Below are positions 26,129 to 34,818 of a stretch of 64,000 nucleotides of DNA, in pieces. The stretch's first letter is position 1, and every line of letters starts with the position of its first letter. Both the position numbers and the translations under genes were made by a program. Origin of the DNA: Kribbella catacumbae DSM 19601 (GTDB lineage: Bacteria > Actinomycetota > Actinomycetes > Propionibacteriales > Kribbellaceae); the NCBI RefSeq assembly GCF_000372465.1, contig NZ_AQUZ01000030.1:42032-106031 (forward strand). Reading direction: 5' to 3'. The notes under the pieces are model-generated. The model made no database searches and was not told the DNA's origin. It saw only the letters and a list, made by a program, of their open reading frames with translations.

Positions 26129-27018
26129 CGGGAGCTCTCCTTCACATGCGTCGTGCCGGTCAGGTGGACGAAGAGCTCCTGCAGACCGACCGGGCCGATC
26201 TCCAGGCCGGCCGATCGCGCCTTCGCGAGCAGCGCGCCATCCAGGTCGCCGAGCACGGTGGTGGACTTGGTGCCGCCGAGACGCTGCTCGGCCAGTACTG
26301 CGAGATCCGCGGTCAGCTCGTCGACCGCGGCGGCCGGGCCGACGATCGAGGCGCCACGACCGCGCAGCGAGTCGACCGGCGACTGGGTGACCAGGCGGCC
26401 GTTGTCGAGGATGACGACCTCTTCGAGCAGCGCGCTGACCTCGCTGACCAGATGGGTCGACAACACGATCGTCCGCGGTACTTCGGTGTAGTCGGCGAGC
26501 AGTGCGTCGTAGAAGAGGTTGCGCGACGGCACGTCCATGCCCAGGTAGCTCTCGTCGAAGATCGTCAGCGGTGCCCGGCTGGCGATTCCCAGCACGACAC
26601 CGAGCGCCGACTTCTTGCCACGGGACAGCTTCTGCACCCGCTTCTTGGTCGGTACTTCGAACTTGTCCAGCAGCTCACCGGCCAGGTCGTCGTTCCAGTA
26701 CGGCCGCAGGCCGCTCGCCAGCCCGAGCACGTGCTTGACGGGGGCGGAGTCGACCAGGTCCCCCGACTCGCGGATCAGGCAGACCCTGCTCGTCACGACG
26801 GCATTCTCGAACGGCACCATGCCGTCGATCAGCACCCGCCCGTCGTCGGGCCGCCGGAAGCCGGCCAGGACCGCGGCCAACGTGCTCTTGCCGGAACCGT
26901 TGCGGCCCAGCAGACCGTGGATCTTGTCCGGCGCGAGCCGCAGGTCGAGCCCGTCCAGGGCCGGTACGCCGCCGAACCTGACGCTCAGGTTCTCGGTCCT
27001 CACTCCCAGGCCGCTCAC
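26125..27018 (-). CDS. ABC transporter ATP-binding protein (YtrB-like)
   Basis: A 297-residue ATPase with Walker A GRNGSGKST (about 37-45), H-loop LSTHLVSEV and a divergent signature: LSRGKKSAL replaces LSGGQ, and Walker B reads LTIFDESYLGMD with Ser instead of Pro after DE. The catalytic Glu is kept, so it is probably active. This divergence is common in GntR-linked actinobacterial ABC modules. It overlaps the GntR gene upstream and the membrane-protein gene downstream by 4 nt each. Confidence 0.86.
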   Translation of the reverse strand: MSGLGVRTENLSVRFGGVPALDGLDLRLAPDKIHGLLGRNGSGKSTLAAVLAGFRRPDDGRVLIDGMVPFENAVVTSRVCLIRESGDLVDSAPVKHVLGLASGLRPYWNDDLAGELLDKFEVPTKKRVQKLSRGKKSALGVVLGIASRAPLTIFDESYLGMDVPSRNLFYDALLADYTEVPRTIVLSTHLVSEVSALLEEVVILDNGRLVTQSPVDSLRGRGASIVGPAAAVDELTADLAVLAEQRLGGTKSTTVLGDLDGALLAKARSAGLEIGPVGLQELFVHLTGTTHVKESSR

Positions 27019-27374
27019 TGCTCACCGTCCTTTTCTAGGTGCTGGACAATCTCGGTCAGCGGTACGCCGATCGCCTTGGCCTCGCGGATCATCGGATCGA
27101 CCACTTCGGCGAAGAACGACTCGCGCCGGCCGGTGCGGAGCAGCTCGCGGGCCTTCGGGCTGACGAACATGCCGATCCCGCGTTTCTTGTAGAGCACGCC
27201 CTCGTCGACCAGCTGGGCAAAACCCTTGGCCGCGGTGGCGGGGTTGATCCGGTAGAACGCCGCGTACTGATTCGTCGACATGACCTGCTCGTCCTCGGCG
27301 AGGGCACCCGTGACGATGTCGTTCTTGATCTGGTCCGCGATCTGGAGGTAGATCGGGCTGCGATCGTCGAACAC
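27015..27374 (-). CDS. GntR family transcriptional regulator (YtrA type)
   Basis: A 119-residue short GntR protein: winged helix in residues 1-75 (FDDRSPIYLQIADQIKNDIVTG, then STNQYAAFYRINPATAAKGFAQL) and a small helical dimerisation tail, without an effector domain, which defines the YtrA subgroup. Start is GTG 27374, 5 nt after AGAGGAG; an upstream in-frame ATG would place that Shine-Dalgarno inside the gene. It heads the ATPase/permease operon and probably represses it. Confidence 0.87.
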   Translation of the reverse strand: MFDDRSPIYLQIADQIKNDIVTGALAEDEQVMSTNQYAAFYRINPATAAKGFAQLVDEGVLYKKRGIGMFVSPKARELLRTGRRESFFAEVVDPMIREAKAIGVPLTEIVQHLEKDGEQ

Positions 27375-27405
27375 CGTGGCTCCTCTCGCGGTTCTTCGGT
27401 TCATA

Positions 27406-27429
27406 GGTTCATTACTTGACCAACGAACC
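27406..27429. promoter_or_regulatory. GGTTC inverted repeats, candidate GntR operator
   Basis: The region before the gntR start carries GGTTC three times in direct order (27390-27410) and a mirrored GAACC at 27425-27429, giving an inverted pair GGTTC...GAACC across 24 bp. This is the position expected for an autoregulatory YtrA-type site. Assignment is by position and symmetry only. Confidence 0.4.
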
Positions 27430-27548
27430 GTAGCACCCAGGCTGGGTACCGTACAACCGTGACTGACGACCCGGACCCCCTGGAACTCACTCAACGCCCG
27501 ACTCGAAGCACCCGGCGGGGTTCAGCTGACGCTCTTCACCGAGTTGGG

Positions 27549-28241
27549 CTAGAGCGGCTTCGCGAGACCGATCAGGGACTGCTGCCAGCTAGGGGCGGTG
27601 GAGAGTGGCAGCGGGTCGATCGGGCCGCTGTGCCAGGCATGGACCGGGCGGATGCCGTGCAGCGCGTTGACCAGCCAGACTTCGTCCGCGTCGGCCAGGT
27701 CGTCCGCTGTGCGGGTGCGTTCGGCGATCTCCGTACCGCGGTCGGTGGCCAGCCGGCGAAGGAGTTCGGCGGTGACGGACGGCAGGATCGGCAGAGTCGC
27801 CGGTGGCACACAGAAGGTGCCGTCTTCCCACCAGACAAGGGCCGAGTAGGCGCCTTCCAACGCGATGCCGTCCTGATCGACCAGGAGCACCTCGTCGGAG
27901 CGTTCGGCGGCAGCCGCCTCGGCCCGCAACTCCCCGAGCACCTCCAGATCGGGCCCCTTCACGCGCGGCTGGGTGCGCGGATCACGCCGTACCGAGACGC
28001 GGATCCGGTCCCCCTGCGTCGGCGCCGGGCGCAGCTGGACGCCCAGCACGCCGTCGCTCAGCTCGAACCGCGGGAACCATCGGCCGAACGCCGGCCACCG
28101 GCCCACCTGGTCGTCGAAGTACTCGCCCGCCTCGACTCCCAGCGCCGCACAGGACGTCGTGAACCGTCGCCGGTGCAGGTCGAGACCCCTGACCTTGCCA
28201 TTGGCAACCAAGAAGGAATCCGCCACCTGCAAGGAAGTCAT
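27549..28241 (-). CDS. pabC: Aminodeoxychorismate lyase (class IV aminotransferase fold)
   Basis: A 230-residue PLP-dependent class IV protein. Patterns include DLHRRRFTTSCAALG near the N-terminus, EGAYSALVWWEDGTFCVPP (the EGxxSN-like loop) and LPSVTAELLRRLATDRG. It converts 4-amino-4-deoxychorismate to p-aminobenzoate and pyruvate for folate synthesis. The gene overlaps pabB by 4 nt, which strongly supports this assignment over a branched-chain aminotransferase. Start ATG 28241. Confidence 0.85.
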   Translation of the reverse strand: MTSLQVADSFLVANGKVRGLDLHRRRFTTSCAALGVEAGEYFDDQVGRWPAFGRWFPRFELSDGVLGVQLRPAPTQGDRIRVSVRRDPRTQPRVKGPDLEVLGELRAEAAAAERSDEVLLVDQDGIALEGAYSALVWWEDGTFCVPPATLPILPSVTAELLRRLATDRGTEIAERTRTADDLADADEVWLVNALHGIRPVHAWHSGPIDPLPLSTAPSWQQSLIGLAKPL

Positions 28242-29608
28242 GCCGTCCGCCCCTGGATCGTTGCTGTTGCCTTGAGCACCATTTCGTCGTACTCCGCGAC
28301 CGGGTCCGAGTCGAGCACGATCGCCCCACCGGCCCCCACCACGGTCCCCTCCCGCGTCATCACCGCGGTCCGGATCACCACACTCAGATCGGCCCGGCCG
28401 TCCACCGTCAGATAGCCGAGCACCCCCGAGTACACCCCGCGCGCCGACCATTCGAGCTCGTCGAGCAGCTCCATCGTGCGGATCTTCGGCGCCCCCGTCA
28501 TCGACCCCGGCGGGAAACACGCCCGTACTGCGTCGACCGCGTCCAGCCCGGCCCGCAGCCGGCCCCGGACCGTCGTGACGAGCTGGTGCATGGTCTGGTA
28601 GCTCTCGACCGCCATCAACTGCGGGACCTGGACGGTGCCCGGTTCGCTGACCCGGCCGAGATCGTTGCGGATCAGGTCGACGATCATCAGGTTCTCGGCG
28701 CGCGTCTTCTCGTCCTCGGCCAGCGCCTTGGCGACCAGCTGGTCCTGCGCCGGGTCGGCCGAGCGGGGCGCGGTGCCCTTGATCGGCCGGCACTCGGCCC
28801 AGCCCTCGCCGTCCACGGTCAGGAACCGCTCGGGCGAGGAGCTCGCCACCGCGAGTTCGCCGTACCGGAGGAAGGCGGAGTACGGCGCGGGGTTGCTCTG
28901 GCGTTGCCACAGGTAGAACTCGAACGGGTCGGCGATCGCGGGCAGCCGGACGCGGTTCGTCAGGCAGACCTCGTAGGTCTCCCCGGCCTCGAGGGCGGCC
29001 ATGCAGGCGTCGATCCCGGCCAGGTAGGTGGCGCGATCCTGCTCAAGATGCGCTTCGAGGTCGAGCGCGGCGATCGCGGGCGCATCCCGCCAGCCCATAT
29101 ACCAAGTGGCGGCTGCGGTCCGCGCTCGGTCCAGCCAGGCGCTCGCAGTGGCGTCTCCGGGGGTGTGCACGGCGACGAGCCAGGTGCGGTTCTCGTCGTG
29201 GTCGATCACGACGAAGCGGTTGGCCCAGATCCACAAGGCATCCGGAGTCGGCGCTTCGTGCGCGGCGACCCCACCGGTAAGCACCTTCAGCTCATAACCG
29301 AAGTACCCGACATAACCGCCACTGAAGACGTCCCGCAGCTCAGCCGGTACTGCGTCCAGCTGGGCTGACCTCGCGCTCAACAGCTGCTGGAGCTCGGCGA
29401 AGACGTCACCGTCGCCGACATCCCGGGCGATGACCTCCGCGTCGGGACCGGCCGACGTCCCGAGGACTGAGACGCGACGGGCCTCCCGGTCGGTCAGGCT
29501 GCCGTCCAGCCAGAAGGCGGCCGGCTCGTCCGCCAGCAGCTCACGGTAGATCTCCTCGCCGTCCAGCGCATGATCAAGCGCACGAACAGACCAGGTCAGA
29601 GCAGACAC
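28238..29608 (-). CDS. pabB: Aminodeoxychorismate synthase component I
   Basis: A 456-residue chorismate-binding enzyme. The C-terminal catalytic domain has ECRPIKGTAPRSADPAQD, AENLMIVDLIRNDLGRVSEPGTV, CFPPGSMTGAPKIRTMELLDELE and GAGGAIVLDSDPVAEYDEM, the chorismate enzyme signature. With a glutamine amidotransferase (not in this window) it aminates chorismate. The pabC gene directly downstream favours PabB over anthranilate synthase TrpE. Confidence 0.9.
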   Translation of the reverse strand: MSALTWSVRALDHALDGEEIYRELLADEPAAFWLDGSLTDREARRVSVLGTSAGPDAEVIARDVGDGDVFAELQQLLSARSAQLDAVPAELRDVFSGGYVGYFGYELKVLTGGVAAHEAPTPDALWIWANRFVVIDHDENRTWLVAVHTPGDATASAWLDRARTAAATWYMGWRDAPAIAALDLEAHLEQDRATYLAGIDACMAALEAGETYEVCLTNRVRLPAIADPFEFYLWQRQSNPAPYSAFLRYGELAVASSSPERFLTVDGEGWAECRPIKGTAPRSADPAQDQLVAKALAEDEKTRAENLMIVDLIRNDLGRVSEPGTVQVPQLMAVESYQTMHQLVTTVRGRLRAGLDAVDAVRACFPPGSMTGAPKIRTMELLDELEWSARGVYSGVLGYLTVDGRADLSVVIRTAVMTREGTVVGAGGAIVLDSDPVAEYDEMVLKATATIQGRTA

Positions 29609-29621
29609 AGCATGAAGATAC

Positions 29622-30395
29622 CTACTGCAAGGCGACCTTGGTGCGCATGGCCGTAATGCGGCGGACCGGGATGGCCACCTCGAGGCCGTCCTTCGTCTCG
29701 CCGCGTTCGGACAGCCAGACGGCGGCGGCCTCGCGGCGGGAGTCCGACGTACCGGGCAGGTAGAGCGCTCCGACCAGGCGGCGGGCGTCGTCGAGTGTGC
29801 GCACTGTGTACGCGTACCGCTCGCGCTGGCTCTCCATCACGTCGAAGCCCGCTGCCCGGAGCTGGTCCTTCAGGTCCTTGATTTCACCACCGGCGGGGAA
29901 CTGCGGCGTCGAGCGCAGCCGCGTCGTCAGGCTGGTGAGCGTGCGGAGGTCACTCCGGCGCAACGGCCGGACAGCCGGGACTGTCGCGGCCAGCACGCCG
30001 CCGCGTCGCAGTACGCGAGCGGCCTCGGCCAGTACATCGGGCAGCGGCTGCAGCACCGCAAGTCCCATCGAACAGGTGACCACGTCGAAGGCCTCGTTGG
30101 CGAACGGCAGGTGCAGCGCGTCCGCCTGAACCTTCGGACCGGGCGCACCGGCGACCTGAGCCGCGTTGTTGTCGACGCTGACCACCCACCGCCCGTACAG
30201 CTCGCGGGCGACCGGGCCGTTGCCGCAGGCCAGGTCGAGGACGCGTCGCGCCTCGCCGGAGACCGCGCGGACCAGCCACCGGTAGGGCGTGTGGTCCCCG
30301 GCCACCGCTCGTGACAACAGGGCTTCAGTGCTGCCCGGGGTTGCGGTGTGGAACTCCCGCAGGTACCCCGGCCAGTCGATATCGTTCTCAGGCAT
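29622..30395 (-). CDS. SAM-dependent methyltransferase, class I
   Basis: A 257-residue Rossmann-fold methyltransferase: motif I VLDLACGNGPVARELYG, motif II VVSVDNNAAQVAGA, motif III FANEAFDVVTCSMGLAVLQPLPDVL. The UbiE-like core is followed by a C-terminal region without recognisable features. Substrate unknown. It lies 13 nt upstream of pabB on the same strand, so co-transcription with the folate genes is possible. Confidence 0.82.
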   Translation of the reverse strand: MPENDIDWPGYLREFHTATPGSTEALLSRAVAGDHTPYRWLVRAVSGEARRVLDLACGNGPVARELYGRWVVSVDNNAAQVAGAPGPKVQADALHLPFANEAFDVVTCSMGLAVLQPLPDVLAEAARVLRRGGVLAATVPAVRPLRRSDLRTLTSLTTRLRSTPQFPAGGEIKDLKDQLRAAGFDVMESQRERYAYTVRTLDDARRLVGALYLPGTSDSRREAAAVWLSERGETKDGLEVAIPVRRITAMRTKVALQ

Positions 30396-30440
30396 CGCCG
30401 ACAGACGTTACTGCCTGACCACTCTCAGTACAGCATCGGC

Positions 30441-31154
30441 TTAGACCAAGCTGACGAAGATATGACCTGCGGTCTCGTCGCTGATCACGCCGCCGGCCTC
30501 GCGGCTGCCGACCAGCACACCCTCCGCGTCCAGCGTCGAGTCGACCTCACGGCCGGGCAGCGCGCCCGCGCGGCGCAGTACCGACATCGCGTCGTCGTCG
30601 GTCTGCACCGGCTCGGCGATCCGCCGCACCAGCACCCGGACACTGTCGCCGGTGGCCTGGTCGAGCACCTTGTCGAGCGGTTCCACACCCATCCGGAACT
30701 CGCCGATCGCGGTCGCCTGACCGTCCTTCTGCAGCTCCTCCAGGCCCGGGATCGGGTTGCCGTACGGCGACTCGGTCGGGTTGTCGAGGATCTTGAGCAG
30801 CCGCAGCTCGACGGCGTCGCTCATCACGTGCTCCCAGCGGCAGGCCTCGGCGTGCACGTCCTCCCACTCCAGCCCGATCACGTCGACCAGCAGCCGCTCG
30901 GCCAGGCGGTGCTTGCGCATCACCCGGGTCGCCTGCATCCGGCCGACCGCGGTGAGCTCGAGATGACGGTCGCCCTCGACCGTGACGAGCCCGTCGCGCT
31001 CCATCCGGGCCACCGTCTGACTGACCGTGGGGCCGGACTGGTGCAACCGTTCGGCGATCCGCGCGCGCAGCGGCAGGATGCCTTCTTCTTCCAGCTCGTA
31101 GACGGTCCGCAGGTACATCTCGGTGGTATCGATCAGCTCGCTCACGACATCCAT
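30441..31154 (-). CDS. Iron-dependent transcriptional repressor, DtxR/IdeR family
   Basis: A 237-residue DtxR-family regulator. N-terminal winged helix DTTEMYLRTVYELEEEG and HQSGPTVSQTVARMERDGLV are near-diagnostic. The metal/dimerisation domain carries LAERLLVDVIGLEWEDVHAEACRWEHVMSD, with the Glu, Cys and His ligands of the primary site. The C-terminal SH3-like domain is present, giving the full length of IdeR rather than the shorter MntR. It should repress siderophore uptake when iron is plentiful. ATG 31154 chosen; a GTG 6 nt upstream is also possible. Manganese sensing cannot be excluded from sequence. Confidence 0.9.
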   Translation of the reverse strand: MDVVSELIDTTEMYLRTVYELEEEGILPLRARIAERLHQSGPTVSQTVARMERDGLVTVEGDRHLELTAVGRMQATRVMRKHRLAERLLVDVIGLEWEDVHAEACRWEHVMSDAVELRLLKILDNPTESPYGNPIPGLEELQKDGQATAIGEFRMGVEPLDKVLDQATGDSVRVLVRRIAEPVQTDDDAMSVLRRAGALPGREVDSTLDAEGVLVGSREAGGVISDETAGHIFVSLV

Positions 31155-31164
31155 TCTCACCTAC

Positions 31165-31178
31165 TGAGGCAAGCCTTA
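31165..31178. promoter_or_regulatory. Palindrome before the IdeR/DtxR gene, candidate autoregulatory site
   Basis: TGAGGCAAGCCTTA has the symmetric core AGGC-N2-GCCT, 10 nt before the regulator start. It keeps the AGGC/GCCT halves seen in DtxR-family sites but is shorter than a full 19-bp iron box. Autoregulation is therefore plausible rather than shown. Confidence 0.4.
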
Positions 31179-31218
31179 TCCCATCGGGCTTGATCTTCTT
31201 GCTCAGGAGGGTATTGTA

Positions 31219-31230
31219 CTAGTTAACTAG
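31219..31230. promoter_or_regulatory. Perfect 12-bp palindrome, candidate GntR operator
   Basis: CTAGTTAACTAG is a perfect palindrome in an AT-rich patch, 16 nt before the gntR start at 31247 and overlapping the likely promoter. YtrA-type regulators bind such AT-rich dyads in front of their own operons. Confidence 0.6.
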
Positions 31231-31246
31231 ATGAATGGGGTTAAGG

Positions 31247-31639
31247 ATGATCGAATTCCATCTGGATGGGCGGTCGGGGGTTTCGCCGTACCAGCAGATC
31301 GTTCAGCAGGTGAAGAACGCTTTGCGGCTGGGGCTGCTGCGGGAGGGGGATCAGTTGCCGACCGTGAAGGACGTGGTCGGGCAGCTGGCGATCAATCCGA
31401 ACACGGTGCTCAAGGCGTATCGCGAGCTCGAGCACGAGAGCCTCGTCGCGGCACGGCCGGGGCGCGGGACCTTCGTCACCCGGACGCTGACCGACCACAG
31501 CCTCGCCGCCCACGGGCCGCTCCGGCAGGACCTGAACCGCTGGCTGACCAAGGCCCGCAAAGCAGGACTGGACGACGAGAGCATCGAGGCGTTGTTCATG
31601 ACAACCTTTCGGACCGCCGCTCAGGAGGACATAGCATGA
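31247..31639 (+). CDS. GntR family transcriptional regulator (YtrA type)
   Basis: A 130-residue YtrA-type regulator: MIEFHLDGRSGVSPYQQIVQQVKNALRLGLL, then LPTVKDVVGQLAINPNTVLKAYRELE and GRGTFV, the complete winged helix, with a short helical tail and no effector domain. An in-frame ATG 12 nt upstream is possible. Its stop overlaps the ATG of the ABC ATPase gene (ATGA), so it heads the regulator-ATPase-permease operon to 33569. Confidence 0.9.
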   Translation: MIEFHLDGRSGVSPYQQIVQQVKNALRLGLLREGDQLPTVKDVVGQLAINPNTVLKAYRELEHESLVAARPGRGTFVTRTLTDHSLAAHGPLRQDLNRWLTKARKAGLDDESIEALFMTTFRTAAQEDIA

Positions 31640-32526
31640 CCACCGCGCTGAAAGCCCAGGGACTGGGCAAGAAGTACGGCCGTCGCTGGGCGCTGACCGA
31701 CTGCACTCTCGACGTCCCGGCCGGCCGCGTGGTCGGCCTGGTCGGCCCGAACGGCGCCGGCAAAAGCACGCTGCTGAACCTTGCCGTCGGCATGCTCACG
31801 CCGACCGCCGGCCAGATCGAGATGCTCGGCAACCCGGCCGGCACCACGCAGCAGAACAAGATCGGGTTCGTCGCGCAGGACACCCCGACGTACGCGCGGC
31901 TGAGCATCGCCGATCACCTCAAACTCGGCGCCCGGCTCAACCCGGGCTGGGACGATTCGCTCGCCCAAGCACGCATCCAGCAGCTCGGGCTGGACCTGAA
32001 GCAGCGCGCGGGCAAACTGTCCGGCGGTCAGCGCGCCCAGCTAGCGCTGACGCTCGGCGTCGCCAAACGTCCCGAACTGCTCATCCTCGACGAGCCCGTC
32101 GCCGCGCTCGATCCGCTGGCCCGGCGCGAGTTCCTCCAGGACCTGATGGAGGCCGTCACTGAGCACGAGCTCAGTGTCATCCTCTCCTCGCACCTCGTCT
32201 CCGACGTCGAGCGGTCCTGCGACTACCTGGTCGTCCTGGTCGACTCACGGGTCCAGGTCAGCGGTGACATCGACACGTTGCTCGCGACGCACTACCGCCT
32301 GGTCGGCCCGCGCCGCGAGGAGAAGTCCATGCCGCAGAACCAGCACGTCGTCTCGGTCAGCCACACCGATCGCCAGTCGACCTATCTGATCCGCACCGAC
32401 GAGCCAGTCCTCGACCCAGCCTGGACGGTCTCCCAACTCACCCTCGAGGACATCGTGCTCGCCTACATGGGCCGCTCCACCTCAGCGCCGCAGAACAACC
32501 GCCCACTGCTGGAGGTACAGCGATGA
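31636..32526 (+). CDS. ABC transporter ATP-binding protein
   Basis: A 296-residue ATPase with canonical motifs: Walker A GPNGAGKST (about 37-45), signature LSGGQRAQLALTLG, Walker B LLILDEPVAALDPLARREF and H-loop LSSHLVSDVE. The C-terminal 70 residues form an extension with a DPAWTVSQLTLEDIVLAYMG end typical of multidrug-type ATPases in GntR-linked modules. It energises the permease whose ATG overlaps its stop by 4 nt. Confidence 0.9.
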   Translation: MTTALKAQGLGKKYGRRWALTDCTLDVPAGRVVGLVGPNGAGKSTLLNLAVGMLTPTAGQIEMLGNPAGTTQQNKIGFVAQDTPTYARLSIADHLKLGARLNPGWDDSLAQARIQQLGLDLKQRAGKLSGGQRAQLALTLGVAKRPELLILDEPVAALDPLARREFLQDLMEAVTEHELSVILSSHLVSDVERSCDYLVVLVDSRVQVSGDIDTLLATHYRLVGPRREEKSMPQNQHVVSVSHTDRQSTYLIRTDEPVLDPAWTVSQLTLEDIVLAYMGRSTSAPQNNRPLLEVQR

Positions 32527-33569
32527 TCTGGCTCACCTGGCGGCAGTTCCGCCTGCAGGCGTTGATGGTCGGCGCCGCCGTCGCAGTCCTCGCCGTCTTC
32601 CTGGCAGTGACCGGCCCTGGCTTGTCGGACGACTACGACCGGTATGCCGGCGAGTTCCTCAAGCAGATCGCGCTGGAGCGGATCAACGGCTATCTGTACG
32701 TCGTCGGCCAGGTCCTCGTGTACGCCGCTCCCCCAGTCATCGGCGCGTTCTGGGGCGCGCCGCTGATCGCCCGCGAACTGGAAGCCGGTACCCACCGGCT
32801 GGTCTGGAACCAGAGCATCACCCGGACCCGCTGGCTGGTCGCCAAGCTGGCGATCACCGGCGTGGGCGCGATGGCGGTCACCGGCTTGCTCAGCCTCGCG
32901 GTGACCTGGTGGGCCGACCCGATCGACGACGCCATCGGCACCGGCCAGGCCTCCGGCGTCTTCAACGTGCCGCGACTGCTGCCGCCGGTCTTCGGAGCCC
33001 GCGGCGTGGTGCCGATCGGCTATGCGGCGTTCGCGTTCGCCCTGGGCGTCGCCGTCGGCCTCGTGGTACGCCGGACCGTGGTCGCGATCGCAATCACTCT
33101 CGCGGCCGTGATCGCGGTGGAGGTGCTGTCACCGCTGCTGCTGCGGCCGCACCTGATGACACCGGTCGAGACCACCATCGTCGTCACGACCGAGAATATG
33201 CGCGGCTTCATGTTGAGCGGTCCGGAGGACACCGCGGAGGTGACGCAGATCGAGGCGAAGCTCCCCGGTGAAGGCTTCTGGAAGCTCTCCGAGCAGACAG
33301 TGAACTCGGCCGGCCAGGCACCGAAGACGTTGCCGCAGTGGCTGGCGAAGTGTGGCCCGCCGCCCCCGAACGTCGCCCCCGATCCGTCGCGGCCGACCCT
33401 CGCCAACTGCTTCCAGCGCCTCGCCGATGAGGGCTACCGGCAAAAGATCACCTACCACCCCGCCAACCGGTTCTGGGATCTGCAGTGGCGCGAGGCCGGG
33501 ATCTTCCTCTTGCTGGCGGCGGGTCTGACCGGCTTCTGCTTCTGGCGGATCAGGCGCGACCTGACCTGA
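32523..33569 (+). CDS. ABC transporter permease with large extracytoplasmic domain
   Basis: A 348-residue membrane protein with six predicted helices. The first follows MIWLTWRQFRLQ, the start seen in this transporter type. ELEAGTHRLVWNQSITRTRWLVAKL is a characteristic cytosolic loop that contacts the ATPase. Between helices 5 and 6 there is a loop of about 120 residues (roughly 205-320) with two Cys (KCGPPPPN and NCFQRL) that probably form a disulfide outside the cell. Its last 20 nt overlap the convergent amino-acid permease gene. Confidence 0.85.
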   Translation: MIWLTWRQFRLQALMVGAAVAVLAVFLAVTGPGLSDDYDRYAGEFLKQIALERINGYLYVVGQVLVYAAPPVIGAFWGAPLIARELEAGTHRLVWNQSITRTRWLVAKLAITGVGAMAVTGLLSLAVTWWADPIDDAIGTGQASGVFNVPRLLPPVFGARGVVPIGYAAFAFALGVAVGLVVRRTVVAIAITLAAVIAVEVLSPLLLRPHLMTPVETTIVVTTENMRGFMLSGPEDTAEVTQIEAKLPGEGFWKLSEQTVNSAGQAPKTLPQWLAKCGPPPPNVAPDPSRPTLANCFQRLADEGYRQKITYHPANRFWDLQWREAGIFLLLAAGLTGFCFWRIRRDLT

Positions 33570-34815
33570 GCCTCACCCACCGGGCGAGCAAAGCCAGCGC
33601 CAGCAGTACCGCGCAGGTGACGGCCGAGGTCAGCGGCAAGGTGACCGCGAGGACGACGCATCCCGCCAGACCGAGGATGTTGAGGAATCGCGGCCACCGC
33701 CGCTGCCCGGCCGGTTGCGTGTAGGCCGAGGCGTTGGCGATCGCGTAGTACAGCAGGACTCCGAAGGACGAGAAGCCGATCACGCCGCGGAGATCGGTCG
33801 TCAGGACCAGTACGCCGACGACGGCCGCCAGCGCGATCTCCGCGTGGTGTGGCACCTGGAAGCGCGGATGCACCGCGGCCAGCCAGGACGGCAGATCCTT
33901 GTTGCGAGCCATCGCGAGCGACGTACGGCCGATGCCGGTGATCAACGCGAGCAGCGCACCGAGGCTAGCGAGCGCGGCGCCTACTCGGACGACCGGTTCG
34001 GCCCAGGCGGCGTCGGCCGCTTGAACCGCGGCGGCCAGCGGCGCCGGCGACGAGGCGATCCGATCCGGGCCGAGGGCAAGCAAAAGGCTGACGGCGATCA
34101 CGAGATAGATGCCCACGGCACCGAAGAGCGCGATCAGGATGGCGCGCGGGATGGTCCGGGCCGGATCGCGGACCTCCTCGCCCATGGTGGCGATCCGGGC
34201 ATAGCCGGCGAAGGCGAAGAAGAGCAGACCGGCAGCCTGCAGCACGCCGTACGGGCTGGTGTCGGCGGTCCAGTCGGTGACGCGCTCCGTCGGGCTCGTG
34301 AGCAACAGGATCACGACGACGGCAAGGACCACGAGCGTGCAGGCGACCAGGATCCGGGTCAGGGCCGCGGTTCTGGTGATGCCGCGATAGTTCACGGCCG
34401 CCAGCGCGATCACAGCAGCCAACGCGATCAGCCGCCGCGCCCACTCATGCCCCGGTACTGCGTACGTCGCGAAGGTGAGCGCCATCGCGGCACACGACGC
34501 GGTCTTCCCAAGAACGAAGGCGCAGCCGGCCGTGTAGCCCCACCACGGCCCGAGCCGCTCCCGGCCATACGCATAGGTTCCACCGGAGACTGGATAAGCC
34601 GCCGCGAGCTGGGCGGAGGCCGCCGCATTGCAGTAGGCAACGAATGCGGCGATCACCAAGGAGACCAGCAAAAGAGCGCCTGCGGCCTTGGCGGCAGGCG
34701 CCCAGACCGCGAAGACACCGGCCCCGACCATCGAGCCAAGCCCGATGACGGCAGCGTCTCCGACTCCCAGCCGACGAGCGAGCGCCGGCTGGAAGTTGTT
34801 GTTCTCAGTCACCAC
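33550..34815 (-). CDS. APC family amino acid permease
   Basis: A 421-residue protein with about 12 hydrophobic segments and the APC start LGVGDAAVIGLGSMVGAGVFAVWAPAA (helix 1 substrate motif GSMVGAGVF), YPVSGGTYAYGRERLG and the central FFAFAGYARIATMGEEVRDP. It imports an amino acid or amine, probably proton-coupled. It follows the amino-sugar catabolic operon by 3 nt on the same strand, so it may be the last gene of that transcript, though its substrate class differs. Confidence 0.85.
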   Translation of the reverse strand: MVTENNNFQPALARRLGVGDAAVIGLGSMVGAGVFAVWAPAAKAAGALLLVSLVIAAFVAYCNAAASAQLAAAYPVSGGTYAYGRERLGPWWGYTAGCAFVLGKTASCAAMALTFATYAVPGHEWARRLIALAAVIALAAVNYRGITRTAALTRILVACTLVVLAVVVILLLTSPTERVTDWTADTSPYGVLQAAGLLFFAFAGYARIATMGEEVRDPARTIPRAILIALFGAVGIYLVIAVSLLLALGPDRIASSPAPLAAAVQAADAAWAEPVVRVGAALASLGALLALITGIGRTSLAMARNKDLPSWLAAVHPRFQVPHHAEIALAAVVGVLVLTTDLRGVIGFSSFGVLLYYAIANASAYTQPAGQRRWPRFLNILGLAGCVVLAVTLPLTSAVTCAVLLALALLARWVRLRSGRA

Positions 34816-34818
34816 CTT

